Part shown: one piece after another, positions 33,608-43,209 of the stretch
Layout: every line of letters begins with the position of its first letter
Position numbering within the stretch: the first letter of the stretch is position 1
Assembly (NCBI GenBank): GCA_965243325.1
Contig: CBDEUQ010000003.1
Coordinates: 186,001 to 250,000 of the forward strand
Source: JANQOH01 sp965243325
GTDB taxonomy: Bacteria > Pseudomonadota > Alphaproteobacteria > UBA7887
Direction: 5' to 3'
DNA: 64,000 nucleotides
The notes under the pieces: generated by a model
Told to the model about the DNA's origin: nothing
Databases searched by the model: none
The model's input: only the letters and a program-made list of their open reading frames with translations
Position numbers and translations under genes: made by a program

Positions 33608-33741
33608 CGTTCCACCGACTCGTCGCCGTTCGCCGCCGAAACCCGGAAGCGCACGCAGGGTGGGAGATTTGGCCGGCCCGGTCAACGCCCCGCGCGACGG
33701 TCGGGCGGCTTCGCCGAACGCCGGGGCGCGGCGCAAACCCG

Positions 33742-33770
33742 TTGAACGCGCGCCGCGCCGGGCCTACGTT
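33742..33770 (+). promoter_or_regulatory. Promoter of the small exported protein gene
   Basis: TTGAAC (33742-33747), 17-bp spacer, TACGTT (33765-33770); start near 33777 and a leader of about 32 bases with GGGAGAGGGAG before the ATG at 33809. Confidence 0.5.
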
Positions 33771-33808
33771 CGCCCCTTCGGCGAACCGGCGGCAGGGAGA
33801 GGGAGCGC

Positions 33809-34087
33809 ATGGGAGCGAAGGTCGGACGCGGCGCCGTGGTGGCGCTTGCCGTCGCCGCGGTTCTGGCGCCGCCGGCGGCGGCGGGCGGTTCTTTCCAGCT
33901 GTGCTACGAGCGGCTGAAGCAACTTGCGGCCCTTTACGAGGCGCAGGGCAGCCCGAGCGCCGCCGTCGTCGAGCCGGAGGATGCGCCGGACGACCGGCGC
34001 TACGTGCTGGAGTTGCGGATCGGCCCGCGCACGCACCGGTTCCGCTGCACGAGCCGCGGCCAGATCGAGCGTCTGGACGACGAGTAG
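33809..34087 (+). CDS. Small exported protein of unknown function
   Basis: 92 residues from ATG at 33809 with a strong GGGAGAGGGAG ribosome binding site. A signal peptide (residues 1-25, VVALAVAAVLAPPAAAGG) is followed by a 67-residue mature part with two cysteines (FQLCYERLKQLA and HRFRCTSRGQIERL), which could form a disulfide, and a central acidic/proline stretch. I do not recognise the family. It has its own promoter and is followed by the thiolase gene 98 bases later, so it appears to be monocistronic. Confidence 0.75.
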   Translation: MGAKVGRGAVVALAVAAVLAPPAAAGGSFQLCYERLKQLAALYEAQGSPSAAVVEPEDAPDDRRYVLELRIGPRTHRFRCTSRGQIERLDDE

Positions 34088-34185
34088 CGCACCGGGCGGC
34101 GGTTATCGCAGCGCACCACGGCCTTTCGCAATTGCACAGGCGGTGTATGGTGGCGCCCTCCTCACGCTTGCAACGGAAATCAGTC

Positions 34186-35373
<1,188 letters not shown>

Positions 35374-35400
35374 ACACCGCGCCGGACGGGCGGATTTTCG

Positions 35401-35429
35401 TTGGAGCGGAACCCCGGCGTCCCTATAAC
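35401..35429 (+). promoter_or_regulatory. dapF promoter placing the start site at the ATG
   Basis: TTGGAG (35401-35406), exactly 17 bases, TATAAC (35424-35429). The dapF ATG begins at 35437, eight bases after the -10, so the predicted transcript starts at or within one base of the start codon and would be leaderless. No ribosome binding site is seen in the eight intervening bases. Confidence 0.6.
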
Positions 35430-35436
35430 CGCCGCC

Positions 35437-36267
35437 ATGGAACGGTCGTTCGTGAAGATGCACGGGCTCGGCAACGACTTCGTGGTGTTCGACGCGCGCA
35501 CCGCGCCGCTCGCGCTCTCGCCGGCCGCGGCGCGGGCGATCGCCGACCGGCGGACCGGCGTCGGCTGCGACCAGATCGTCGTTCTCGAAGCGTCGGAGAC
35601 GGCGGACGCGTTCATGCGCATCCGCAACGCCGACGGCGGCGAGGTCGACGCCTGCGGCAACGGCGCGCGCTGCGCCGCCGCCCTGCTCATGGCCGAGAGC
35701 GGCCGCGACCGGGCGCTGCTCGACACCGCCGCCGGCCCGCGGTCGGCGTGCGCCGACGCCTCGGGCGCGGTCTCGGTCGACATGGGCGCGCCCGGCCTCG
35801 ACTGGCGCGAGATCCCCCTCGCCGAGGCGCGCGACACCCTGCACACGGGACTCGGCGCCGGGCCGCTCGCGGACGCCGCCGCGGTGAGCATGGGAAATCC
35901 GCACGCGGTGTTCTTCGTCGACGATGCCGAGGCCGTCGACCTTGAAACTCTGGGGCCGCGCCTCGAAACCGACCCGCTATTCCCCGAACGCGCCAACGTC
36001 GAGGCCGCCAGCCTCGTCGGCCCCGACGTCCTGCGAATGCGCGTGTGGGAGCGCGGGGTCGGCATCACGCGCGCCTGCGGCACCGGCGCCTGCGCCGTGG
36101 CGGTCGCCGCGCACCGGCGCGGACTGTGCGGCCGCCGCGTCACCGTGCGGCTCGACGGCGGCGCGCTGTCGGTCGCCTGGGAGGCCGACGGCCGCGTCCG
36201 CATGAGCGGTCCGGCAGCGGTAAGCTTCCACGGCCGGCTCGGCGCCGGCGCCGAACCGTTCGCGTGA
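35437..36267 (+). CDS. dapF: Diaminopimelate epimerase
   Basis: 276 residues from ATG at 35437. It begins with FVKMHGLGNDFVVFDAR; the two catalytic cysteines are Cys73 in EVDACGNGARC and the one in ITRACGTGACAVAV, and NADGGEV and VSMGNPHAVFFVDD are conserved. It interconverts LL- and meso-diaminopimelate for peptidoglycan and lysine. First of a GTGA-linked chain dapF-mtaB-ftsY, an arrangement common in alphaproteobacteria. The predicted promoter makes its message leaderless. Confidence 0.96.
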   Translation: MERSFVKMHGLGNDFVVFDARTAPLALSPAAARAIADRRTGVGCDQIVVLEASETADAFMRIRNADGGEVDACGNGARCAAALLMAESGRDRALLDTAAGPRSACADASGAVSVDMGAPGLDWREIPLAEARDTLHTGLGAGPLADAAAVSMGNPHAVFFVDDAEAVDLETLGPRLETDPLFPERANVEAASLVGPDVLRMRVWERGVGITRACGTGACAVAVAAHRRGLCGRRVTVRLDGGALSVAWEADGRVRMSGPAAVSFHGRLGAGAEPFA

Positions 36268-37502
36268 GCGGTCCCGAGATCGTCACCTTCGGCTGCCGGC
36301 TCAACGCCCGGGAAGCCGAGGTCATGCGCCTCCACGCCGCTGGCCGCGACGATCTGGTGGTCATCAACACGTGCGCCGTCACCGCCGAGGCGGAGCGCCA
36401 GGCGCGCCAGGCGATCCGCCGCGCCCGGCGCGCCCGCCCCGACGCGCACATCGTCGTCACCGGCTGCGCGGCGCAGATCGATTCGGCGCGCTACGCCGCC
36501 ATGCCGGAGGTCGACCGGGTGGTCGGCAACCGCGAGAAACTCAGGCCCGGCGCGTTCGCCGCACCGGCACCGAGGCGGGTCGAGGTCGGCGACATCATGG
36601 CGTCGCGCGAGGCGGCCGGCGGCCCGGTCGTCGGCGCGGCGGGGCGCGCCCGCGCCATCGTCGAGGTCCAGACCGGCTGCGACCACCGCTGCACGTTCTG
36701 CGTCATCCCCTTCGGACGCGGCAACAGCCGCAGCGTGCCGCTCGGCGCACTCGTCCGCCAGACGCGGGCGCTGGCGGCGCGGGGGGTCCGCGAAGTCGTC
36801 CTGAGCGGCGTCGACATCGCCTCGTACGGGGCCGACCTGCCGGCGCCGATCGGACTGGCGGCGATGGTCCGGCGCCTGCTGGCGGCGGTGCCGGAGCTGC
36901 CACGCCTGCGCCTGTCGTCGCTCGACCCGGCGGGGGCCGACGCGCGGCTGCTGCGCCTGTTCGCCGGCGAGCCGCGGCTGATGCCGCACGTCCACCTGAG
37001 CGTGCAGGCGGGCAGCGACATGGTGCTCAAGCGCATGAAGCGCCGCCACAGCCGCGGCGACGTGGTCGCCCTGTGCGCGGCGCTGCGGGCGGCGCGGCCG
37101 GACGTGGTGATCGGCGCCGACCTCATCGCCGGCTTTCCCACCGAGACCGAGGCGATGCACGCAGAGTCGCACGCGCTGGTGGACGAATGCGAGATCGCCT
37201 TCCCGCACGTCTTTCCGTATTCGGAGCGGCCGGGAACGCCGGCCGCGCGGATGCCGCCGGTGGCCAAGGCGGTGCGCAAGACGCGCGCGGCGGCGCTGCG
37301 CGCCATCGGCGCGACGGTCCGGGCGCGCATGCTCGCGCGGTCCGTCGGCGCCTCCGCCGCCGTGCTGATGGAGACCGAGAGCGAGGGGCGGACCGAACAT
37401 TTCGTGCGCGCGCGGCTGTCGGCGCCGCGGACGCCCGGCCGCGTCGTCCGCGCCCGGCTCACCGGTCACGACGGCGAGCGCTGGTACGCGGAGGCGGCGT
37501 GA
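36264..37502 (+). CDS. mtaB: tRNA t6A37 methylthiotransferase MtaB
   Basis: 412 residues from a GTG at 36264 overlapping the dapF stop (GTGA). The N-terminal UPF0004 domain has three cluster cysteines (VTFGCRLN, VINTCAVTAE, VVTGCAAQ); the radical SAM motif is GCDHRCTFCVIPFGRG; a C-terminal TRAM-like part follows. The RLN after the first Cys and the total length are typical of MtaB, not MiaB. It adds methylthio to t6A37 in tRNA, downstream of the TsaE step encoded at 16.1-16.6 kb. Coupled to ftsY by another GTGA overlap. Confidence 0.93.
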   Translation: MSGPEIVTFGCRLNAREAEVMRLHAAGRDDLVVINTCAVTAEAERQARQAIRRARRARPDAHIVVTGCAAQIDSARYAAMPEVDRVVGNREKLRPGAFAAPAPRRVEVGDIMASREAAGGPVVGAAGRARAIVEVQTGCDHRCTFCVIPFGRGNSRSVPLGALVRQTRALAARGVREVVLSGVDIASYGADLPAPIGLAAMVRRLLAAVPELPRLRLSSLDPAGADARLLRLFAGEPRLMPHVHLSVQAGSDMVLKRMKRRHSRGDVVALCAALRAARPDVVIGADLIAGFPTETEAMHAESHALVDECEIAFPHVFPYSERPGTPAARMPPVAKAVRKTRAAALRAIGATVRARMLARSVGASAAVLMETESEGRTEHFVRARLSAPRTPGRVVRARLTGHDGERWYAEAA

Positions 37503-38458
37503 GCGCGGCTTCGGCGACGACCCCGGCGCCGGCCCGGCGCGGCTGGCTGCCGCGCCTCAAGGCCGGACTCGGCCGCTCGGCGCGGGCGCTGGGCGACGGG
37601 CTCGCCGCCATCTTCGCCGGACGCACTGTGGATGCGGCGACGCTGGAGGAGCTCGAGGACCTGCTCGTTACCGCCGATCTCGGCGCCGGCGCGGCGGCGC
37701 GGCTGGCGGGCGGCCTCGCGCGGCGGCGCCTGGACGGCGACGCCGACGCCGAGGCGGTGCGCCGCGCGCTCGCCGACGACATCGCCGCGATCCTCGGCCC
37801 TGTCGCCCGGCCGCTCGCGGTCGACCCGGCGCACCGGCCGCACGTCGTGCTCGTCGTCGGCGTCAACGGCACCGGCAAGACGACGACGGCGGGCAAGCTG
37901 GCGCGGCAATGGCGCGACGACGGCCTGAGCGTCATGCTCGCGGCGTGCGACACGTTCCGCGCGGCGGCGGTCGAGCAGCTCCAGATCTGGGGCGCGCGGA
38001 CCGGCGCCGCCGTGGTGACGGGCAGGCCCGGCGCCGACCCCGCGGGGATCGCCTTCGACGCCTGGGGCCAGGCGCGCGACGAAGGGCGGGACGTGCTCCT
38101 CGTCGATACCGCGGGCCGCCTGCAGAACAAGGCCGACCTGATGGCGGAGCTGGCGAAGATCGTGCGCGTGCTCGGCAAGCGCGACGCCACCGCGCCGCAC
38201 GACACGGTGCTGGTGCTCGACGCGACGACGGGCCAGAACGCGCACCGCCAGGTGGCGGTGTTCCGCGAGGTCACGGCGGTCAGCGGCCTGGTGGTCACCA
38301 AGCTGGACGGCACGGCGCGCGGCGGGGTCGTCGTCGCCCTCGCCGAATCGTTCGGGCTGCCGGTGCATGCGGTTGGCGTCGGCGAAGGTGCCGACGATCT
38401 GCGGCCGTTCGAGGCCCGCGCCTTCGCCGAGGCGCTGCTCGGGCTCGGCCGGGCGTAG
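37499..38458 (+). CDS. ftsY: Signal recognition particle receptor FtsY
   Basis: 319 residues from a GTG at 37499 (GTGA with mtaB). A short N-terminal region replaces the long acidic A domain of E. coli FtsY. The N domain (LEELEDLLVTADLGAGAAARLAGGL) and G domain follow: G1 VVGVNGTGKTTTAGKLA, G2 DTFRAAAVEQL, G3 LLVDTAGRLQNKADLMAEL, G4 VVTKLDGTARGG, and the closing VGVGEGADDLRPFEARAFAEALLG. It docks SRP-ribosome complexes at the membrane for cotranslational insertion. The short form is normal for alphaproteobacteria. Confidence 0.96.
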   Translation: MSAASATTPAPARRGWLPRLKAGLGRSARALGDGLAAIFAGRTVDAATLEELEDLLVTADLGAGAAARLAGGLARRRLDGDADAEAVRRALADDIAAILGPVARPLAVDPAHRPHVVLVVGVNGTGKTTTAGKLARQWRDDGLSVMLAACDTFRAAAVEQLQIWGARTGAAVVTGRPGADPAGIAFDAWGQARDEGRDVLLVDTAGRLQNKADLMAELAKIVRVLGKRDATAPHDTVLVLDATTGQNAHRQVAVFREVTAVSGLVVTKLDGTARGGVVVALAESFGLPVHAVGVGEGADDLRPFEARAFAEALLGLGRA

Positions 38459-38465
38459 CGGCGCC

Positions 38466-39029
38466 ATGCGGCCATGGCTCAAGCTCGCGGCCGAGATCGG
38501 GCCGCTGGTCGTGTTCTTCGTCGTCAACGCGCGCGAGGGCATCATGGTCGCCACCGCCGCGTTCATGGCGGCGACCGCGGTGGCGGTGCCGCTGGGCTGG
38601 TGGATCGAGCGCCGGCTGCCGGTGATGCCGCTGGTTTCCGGGGTGTTCGTGCTCGGCTTCGGCGGCATTACGCTGCTGCTCGACGACGAGACCTTCATCA
38701 AGCTCAAGCCGACCGTCGTCAACCTGCTGTTCGCGGCGATCCTCGCGGGCGGGCACGTGCTGAAGCTGCGCCTGTTGCCGAAGCTCCTCGGCAGCGCGCT
38801 CATTCTCGCCGAGCGCGGATGGCAAGTGCTGACGCTGCGCTGGGCGGGGTTCTTCGTCGTCCTCGCGGTGCTGAACGAGATCGTCTGGCGAACGCAGACG
38901 ACCGAGGTGTGGATTCAGTTCAAGCTGTTCGGAATCCTGCCGCTGACGCTTGCGTTCAGCATGGCGCAACTGCCGCTGATCCGGCGCCACCAGCTCGCCG
39001 ACGACGCGCCGGAAGAGGGCGCGGCCTGA
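38466..39029 (+). CDS. yciB: Inner membrane septation protein A family (YciB)
   Basis: 187 residues, five predicted membrane segments. Family markers: KLAAEIGPLVVFFVVNAREGI, the SGVFVLGFGGITLLLDDETFIKLKPTVVNLLFA block, LRWAGFFVVLAVLNEIVWR and IQFKLFGILPLTLAFSMAQLPLI. YciB proteins influence envelope synthesis and septation. The ATG is 7 bases after the ftsY stop, so it is the last gene of the dapF operon, the usual alphaproteobacterial position. It converges on ctaE with a 60-base gap lacking an obvious terminator. Confidence 0.94.
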   Translation: MRPWLKLAAEIGPLVVFFVVNAREGIMVATAAFMAATAVAVPLGWWIERRLPVMPLVSGVFVLGFGGITLLLDDETFIKLKPTVVNLLFAAILAGGHVLKLRLLPKLLGSALILAERGWQVLTLRWAGFFVVLAVLNEIVWRTQTTEVWIQFKLFGILPLTLAFSMAQLPLIRRHQLADDAPEEGAA

Positions 39030-39089
39030 ACGAAGACGCGCGCGCGAAGACCGACCGCGCGGCGGGAGGCGGCGCCGACCCGCGTCGTG

Positions 39090-39914
39090 TCAGCCGGCGC
39101 CCCAGACGTAGATGCAGAAGAACAGGAACAGCCAGACGACGTCGACGAAATGCCAGTACCACGCCGCCGCCTCGAAGCCGAAGTGGTGGTCGGGCTTGAA
39201 ATGGTCCTTGTACGACCGGCCGAGACACACGATGAGGAAGATCGTGCCGATCAGCACGTGTGCGCCGTGGAAGCCCGTGGCCATGAAGAAGGTCGAGGGG
39301 TAGATGCCGTCGCCGAAGCCGAACGGCGCGTGCGAGTATTCGTACGCCTGCACCGCGGTGAACAGTGCGCCGAGCGCGACGGTGCACCACAGCCCGAGGA
39401 TGAGATGCTTCTTGTTGCCCTCGCGCAGCGCGTGGTGCGCCCACGTCACGGTCGCGCCCGAGGTCAGCAGGATGACGGTGTTGAGCAGCGGCAGGTGCCA
39501 CGGATCGAAGGTCTCGATCCCGACCGGCGGCCACTGGCCGCCGTTGGCCTCGACGCGGCCGAACTGGATCGCCTCGTCGGCGTAGATCGAGGCGTCGAAG
39601 AACGCCCAGAACCACACCACGAAGAACATCACCTCGGAGGCGATGAACAGCGCCATGCCGTAGCGCAGGCCGAGCTGGACGATGGACGTGTGGTGCCCCT
39701 CGAACGTCGCCTCGCGGATCACGTCGCGCCACCACACCACCATGGTCACGGCGACGAGGATCGCGCCGACGGCGGCGATCCACGGCCCGCCCGTGCCGTC
39801 GTGCATGTACACCACCGTGCCGAACGTGATCATGAGCGCCGCGAACGCTCCCAGCAGCGGCCACGGACTCGGGTCGACGAGATGGTACGGATGCTTGGCT
39901 TCGGCAGTGGACAT
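39090..39914 (-). CDS. ctaE: Cytochrome c oxidase subunit III
   Basis: 274 residues from ATG at 39914, seven membrane segments. Conserved HPYHLVDPSPWPLLGAF at the start, FIASEVMFFVVWFWAFFDA with the Glu near the proton-loading region, ATVTWAHHALREGNK, GFHGAHVLIGTIFLIVCLGR and the C-terminal WYWHFVDVVWLFLFFCIYVWG. It is the third core subunit of the aa3-type oxidase. Last gene of the ctaC-ctaD-ctaB-small ORF-ctaG-ctaE run; no SURF1 gene follows here, since yciB converges from the other side. Confidence 0.95.
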   Translation of the reverse strand: MSTAEAKHPYHLVDPSPWPLLGAFAALMITFGTVVYMHDGTGGPWIAAVGAILVAVTMVVWWRDVIREATFEGHHTSIVQLGLRYGMALFIASEVMFFVVWFWAFFDASIYADEAIQFGRVEANGGQWPPVGIETFDPWHLPLLNTVILLTSGATVTWAHHALREGNKKHLILGLWCTVALGALFTAVQAYEYSHAPFGFGDGIYPSTFFMATGFHGAHVLIGTIFLIVCLGRSYKDHFKPDHHFGFEAAAWYWHFVDVVWLFLFFCIYVWGAG

Positions 39915-39925
39915 GGCTTGCGCCC

Positions 39926-40528
39926 TCAGTTCAGGGGTGTCGTCCCGCTCCCGGCGTCGGCGACGACGTAGCGCGCGAGCGCGTCCTCGCCGGCGTCGAA
40001 CATGGTGTAGGACAGGGTGATCGTGCGGATGTCGTGGGTATCGGGATCGTCGGCGATCGCCGGGTCGATGAAGAACGATACGGCGAAATCGGCGCTCTCT
40101 CCGGCGGCCAGGTACTGTTCCTCGAAGCAGAAGCACTCGACCTTGTTGAAGTACCGCCCGGCGGCGAGCGGCGTCACGTTGAAGGTGGCCGTGCCGACGT
40201 GCGCCTCGCCCTCGCTGGTCGCCCGGTAGAAGGCGAGCGCGGCGTCGCCGGCGCGTACGGCGATCTTGCGTTCGACCGGCTCGAACCGCCACGGCAGCGC
40301 CGGCTCGGTATCGGCGTTGAAGCGCACGGTCATCGCGCGGGCCGCGTCGCCGGCCGGTGCCCCCGGGGCCACTTCCGCCACGCGCGTCGTGCCGCCGTAG
40401 CCGGTGACCTGGCAGAACAGGCGGTACAGCGGCACCGAGGCGAAGGCGAGGCCGACCATGCCGCAGCACAGGATGCCCAGCGTGAAGGCAAGCCGGCGGT
40501 GCCGCCTCTCCGCCCGCGTCGTGCTCAT
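39926..40528 (-). CDS. ctaG: Cytochrome c oxidase assembly protein CtaG/Cox11
   Basis: 200 residues from ATG at 40528. One N-terminal membrane anchor (AFTLGILCCGMVGLAFASVPLYRLFCQVTGYGGTT) precedes an immunoglobulin-like copper domain with the Cys pair in NKVECFCFEEQYL and the motif VSFFIDP. Cox11 delivers copper to the CuB site of subunit I. The start overlaps the stop of the 42-aa ORF (ATGA), and ctaE begins 12 bases after its stop, so assembly factor and subunit are made together. Confidence 0.94.
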   Translation of the reverse strand: MSTTRAERRHRRLAFTLGILCCGMVGLAFASVPLYRLFCQVTGYGGTTRVAEVAPGAPAGDAARAMTVRFNADTEPALPWRFEPVERKIAVRAGDAALAFYRATSEGEAHVGTATFNVTPLAAGRYFNKVECFCFEEQYLAAGESADFAVSFFIDPAIADDPDTHDIRTITLSYTMFDAGEDALARYVVADAGSGTTPLN

Positions 40529-40653
40529 GCGCCCGCCGCCCCGCCCAGCTTGGCGAGCGTGACCAGGAAGAACAGCACCACCAGGGCGCCGAGACTCGCG
40601 GCCAGCGCGATGTTCTTGAGCCTCTGGCGGCGATGGAGCGGATGCGGCGGCAT
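40525..40653 (-). CDS. Small membrane protein of the oxidase cluster (CoxF-like)
   Basis: 42 residues from ATG at 40653, ending in a TGA that overlaps the ctaG ATG. A basic N-terminus (PPHPLHRRQRLKN) leads into a single hydrophobic helix (ALAASLGALVVLFFLVTLAKL) and a short tail, the usual layout of the tiny ORF found between ctaB and ctaG in alphaproteobacterial oxidase operons. Its function is unclear; an assembly role is inferred from position. The ctaB stop lies just upstream (40657), leaving 3 bases between genes. Confidence 0.8.
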   Translation of the reverse strand: MPPHPLHRRQRLKNIALAASLGALVVLFFLVTLAKLGGAAGA

Positions 40654-40656
40654 CGC

Positions 40657-41571
40657 TCAGGCGGCCCGCGCAAACGCGGCGCCGTCCACCGCGAGCAACA
40701 GGAAGATCAGGAAAAGGTAGGCGATCGAGTAACCGAACAGCCGCCGCGCGTCGCCGTCGTCGTCGCTCCGCCACAGCACCGCCGCGCGATGGACGAAGCC
40801 CGCGCCGAGGACGCCGGCGCCGACGGCGTAGAGCCAGCCCGCCGGTCCGAGCCACGCCGGCACCAGCGCGAGCGGCGCAAGGACGAGGCTGTAGATCAGA
40901 ATCTGCCGCCGGGTCTCGCGGCGGCCGGCGACGACGGGCAGCATCGGCACGCCGGCGCGGGCGTACTCGCCGGCGCGGACGAGCGAAAGCGCCCAGAAGT
41001 GCGGCGGCGTCCAGACGAAGACGATGGCGAACAGGATCCACGGCAGGAGCGCGGTGTCGCCGCCGACGGCGGCCCAGCCGATCACCGGCGGCAGGGCGCC
41101 GGCGGCGCCGCCGATGACGATGTTCTGCGGCGTCCGGCGCTTCAGCCCGAGCGTGTAGACGAAGACGTAGAAGCCGATGGTGAGCGCGAGCAGCGCCGCC
41201 GCGGGCCAGTTGACCGCGAGCGCCATCGTCGCCACGGCGCCGACGGCGAGGGTGACTCCGAAGCCGAGCGCGGCGTCGGGCGCCACCCGCCCGGCGGGAA
41301 TCGGGCGCTCCTTCGTTCGTTCCATCAGCGCGTCGATGTCGCGGTCGCACCACATGTTGATCGCGCCGGCGGCGCCGGCGCCGACGGCGATGCAGAGCAG
41401 CGCCGTGAAGGCGATCGTCGGATGCAGCGCGCCGGCGCCGGGCGCGAGCACCATGCCGATGAGCCCGGTGAAGCAGACCAGCGACATGACGCGCGGCTTG
41501 AGCAGCGCCAGATAGTCCGCCGGTCCGGCGTCGGCCCCCAGTCCGGCGCCGATGCTGCGCGCTTGCGACAC
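40657..41571 (-). CDS. ctaB: Protoheme IX farnesyltransferase (heme O synthase)
   Basis: 304 residues, UbiA-type polytopic enzyme. The first Asp-rich motif is INMWCDRDIDALMERTKERP, preceded by LLKPRVMSLVCFTGLIGM; the second is around YTLGLKRRTPQNIVIGGAAGALPPVIGW and PPHFWALSLVRAGEYARAGVPMLPVVAGRRETRRQI. It farnesylates heme B to heme O, the precursor of heme A for subunit I. Located 16 bases downstream of the ctaD stop. Confidence 0.95.
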   Translation of the reverse strand: MSQARSIGAGLGADAGPADYLALLKPRVMSLVCFTGLIGMVLAPGAGALHPTIAFTALLCIAVGAGAAGAINMWCDRDIDALMERTKERPIPAGRVAPDAALGFGVTLAVGAVATMALAVNWPAAALLALTIGFYVFVYTLGLKRRTPQNIVIGGAAGALPPVIGWAAVGGDTALLPWILFAIVFVWTPPHFWALSLVRAGEYARAGVPMLPVVAGRRETRRQILIYSLVLAPLALVPAWLGPAGWLYAVGAGVLGAGFVHRAAVLWRSDDDGDARRLFGYSIAYLFLIFLLLAVDGAAFARAA

Positions 41572-41587
41572 GCGTCCGCTCCCGCCG

Positions 41588-43192
41588 CTAGCGGATCTGC
41601 GGCAGTTCCTCGTAGGTATGGAACGGCGGCGGCGACGCGCACTGCCATTCGAGCGTGGTCGCGCCCTCGCCCCACGGGTTGTCCGCGCACTTCGCGCCGG
41701 CGGTGAAGGTGCGGAACATGATGTACAGGAACAGGAGCGCCGAGATGCCCGACAGGTAGGCGCCCCACGACGACACCATGTTCCAGCCGGCGAACGCGTC
41801 CGGATAGTCGACGTAGCGCCTGGGCATTCCGGCGAGGCCGGAGAAGTGCATCGGGAAGAACGTCAGGTTGACGCCGATGAACAGGGTCCAGAACTGAATC
41901 TTGCCCAGGAATTCGTTGTACTGGCGGCCCGTCATCTTGCCGATCCAGTAGTAGATCCCGGCGAAGATCGAGAACAGGGCGCCCATCGACATGGTGTAGT
42001 GGAAATGCCCGACGACGTAGTAGGTGTCGTGCAGCGCGATGTCGATGCCGGCGTTGGCGAGCACCACGCCCGTCACCCCGCCGATGACGAACAGGAAGAT
42101 CATCCCGAGCGCGAACAGCATCGGCGTCTCGAAGGTGATCGAGCCGCCCCACATGGTGGCGATCCAGCTGAAGATCTTCACCCCCGTCGGCACCGCGATG
42201 ACCATCGTCGCGGCCATGAAGTAGGCGCGCGTGTCGACGTCCATGCCGGCGGTGTACATGTGGTGCGCCCAGACGATGAAGCCGATGAAGCCGATCGCGA
42301 CCATCGCGTAGGCCATGCCGAGATAGCCGAAGACGGGCTTCCGCGAGAAGGTGGCGACGACCTGGCTGACGATGCCGAAGCCCGGCAGGATGAGGATGTA
42401 GACCTCGGGGTGGCCGAAGAACCAGAACAGGTGCTGGAACAGGATCGGGTCCCCTCCCCCCTCGGCGGCGAAGAAGGCGGTGCCGAAGTTGCGGTCGGTC
42501 AGCAGCATGGTGATGGCGCCGGCGAGCACGGGCAATGCCAGCAGCAGCAGGAAGACGGTGACCAGGATCGACCAGACGAACAGCGGCATCTTGTGCAGCG
42601 TCATGCCCGGCGCGCGCATGTTGAAGATGGTGGTGATGAAGTTGATGGCGCCGAGAATCGACGACGCGCCGGCGAGATGCAGCGAGAAGATCGCCATGTC
42701 CACCGACGGGCCGCTGTGGAAGTCGCCGCTCGACAGCGGCGGGTAGATGGTCCACCCGGTGCCGGCGCCGAGGCCGTATCCGCCGTCGACGAACGCCGAG
42801 CCCACGAGCAGTATGAACGCCGGCACGATGAGCCAGAAGCTGATGTTGTTCATGCGCGGGAACGCCATGTCCGGCGCGCCGATCATGATCGGCACGAACC
42901 AGTTGCCGAACCCGCCGATCAATGCCGGCATGATGAGGAAGAACACCATGATCAGCCCGTGCGCGGTGACGAACACGTTGAACTGGTGCGGATCGTCGGC
43001 GAAGTACTGCATCCCCGGCGCCGCGAGCTCGAGGCGCATCATGATGGAGAACAGCAGCCCGACCAGCCCCGCGATGGCCGCGAAGATGAGGTAGAGCGTG
43101 CCGATGTCCTTGTGGTTCGTCGAGAACAACCAGCGCCTGAGCCCGGTCGGTTCGTGGTGGGCGTGGCCGCCCGCGGCGTCGCTGTAAGCCAT
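41588..43192 (-). CDS. ctaD: Cytochrome c oxidase subunit I
   Basis: 534 residues from ATG at 43192. Twelve membrane helices; the heme and CuB ligands are visible: first His in FNVFVTAHGLIMVFFLIMPALIGGFGNW, CuB/cross-linked Tyr in HLFWFFGHPEVYILILPGFGIVS, two CuB His in IVWAHHMYTAGMDVDTRAY, and two heme His in DTYYVVGHFHYTMSMGA. The GHPEVYI motif shows an A1-type proton-pumping oxidase. It begins with a typical alphaproteobacterial leader (DAAGGHAHHEPTGLRRWLFSTNHKDIGTLY). Second gene of the operon after ctaC. Confidence 0.97.
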   Translation of the reverse strand: MAYSDAAGGHAHHEPTGLRRWLFSTNHKDIGTLYLIFAAIAGLVGLLFSIMMRLELAAPGMQYFADDPHQFNVFVTAHGLIMVFFLIMPALIGGFGNWFVPIMIGAPDMAFPRMNNISFWLIVPAFILLVGSAFVDGGYGLGAGTGWTIYPPLSSGDFHSGPSVDMAIFSLHLAGASSILGAINFITTIFNMRAPGMTLHKMPLFVWSILVTVFLLLLALPVLAGAITMLLTDRNFGTAFFAAEGGGDPILFQHLFWFFGHPEVYILILPGFGIVSQVVATFSRKPVFGYLGMAYAMVAIGFIGFIVWAHHMYTAGMDVDTRAYFMAATMVIAVPTGVKIFSWIATMWGGSITFETPMLFALGMIFLFVIGGVTGVVLANAGIDIALHDTYYVVGHFHYTMSMGALFSIFAGIYYWIGKMTGRQYNEFLGKIQFWTLFIGVNLTFFPMHFSGLAGMPRRYVDYPDAFAGWNMVSSWGAYLSGISALLFLYIMFRTFTAGAKCADNPWGEGATTLEWQCASPPPFHTYEELPQIR

Positions 43193-43209
43193 GGCCGTTA
43201 CCTGTCCGT

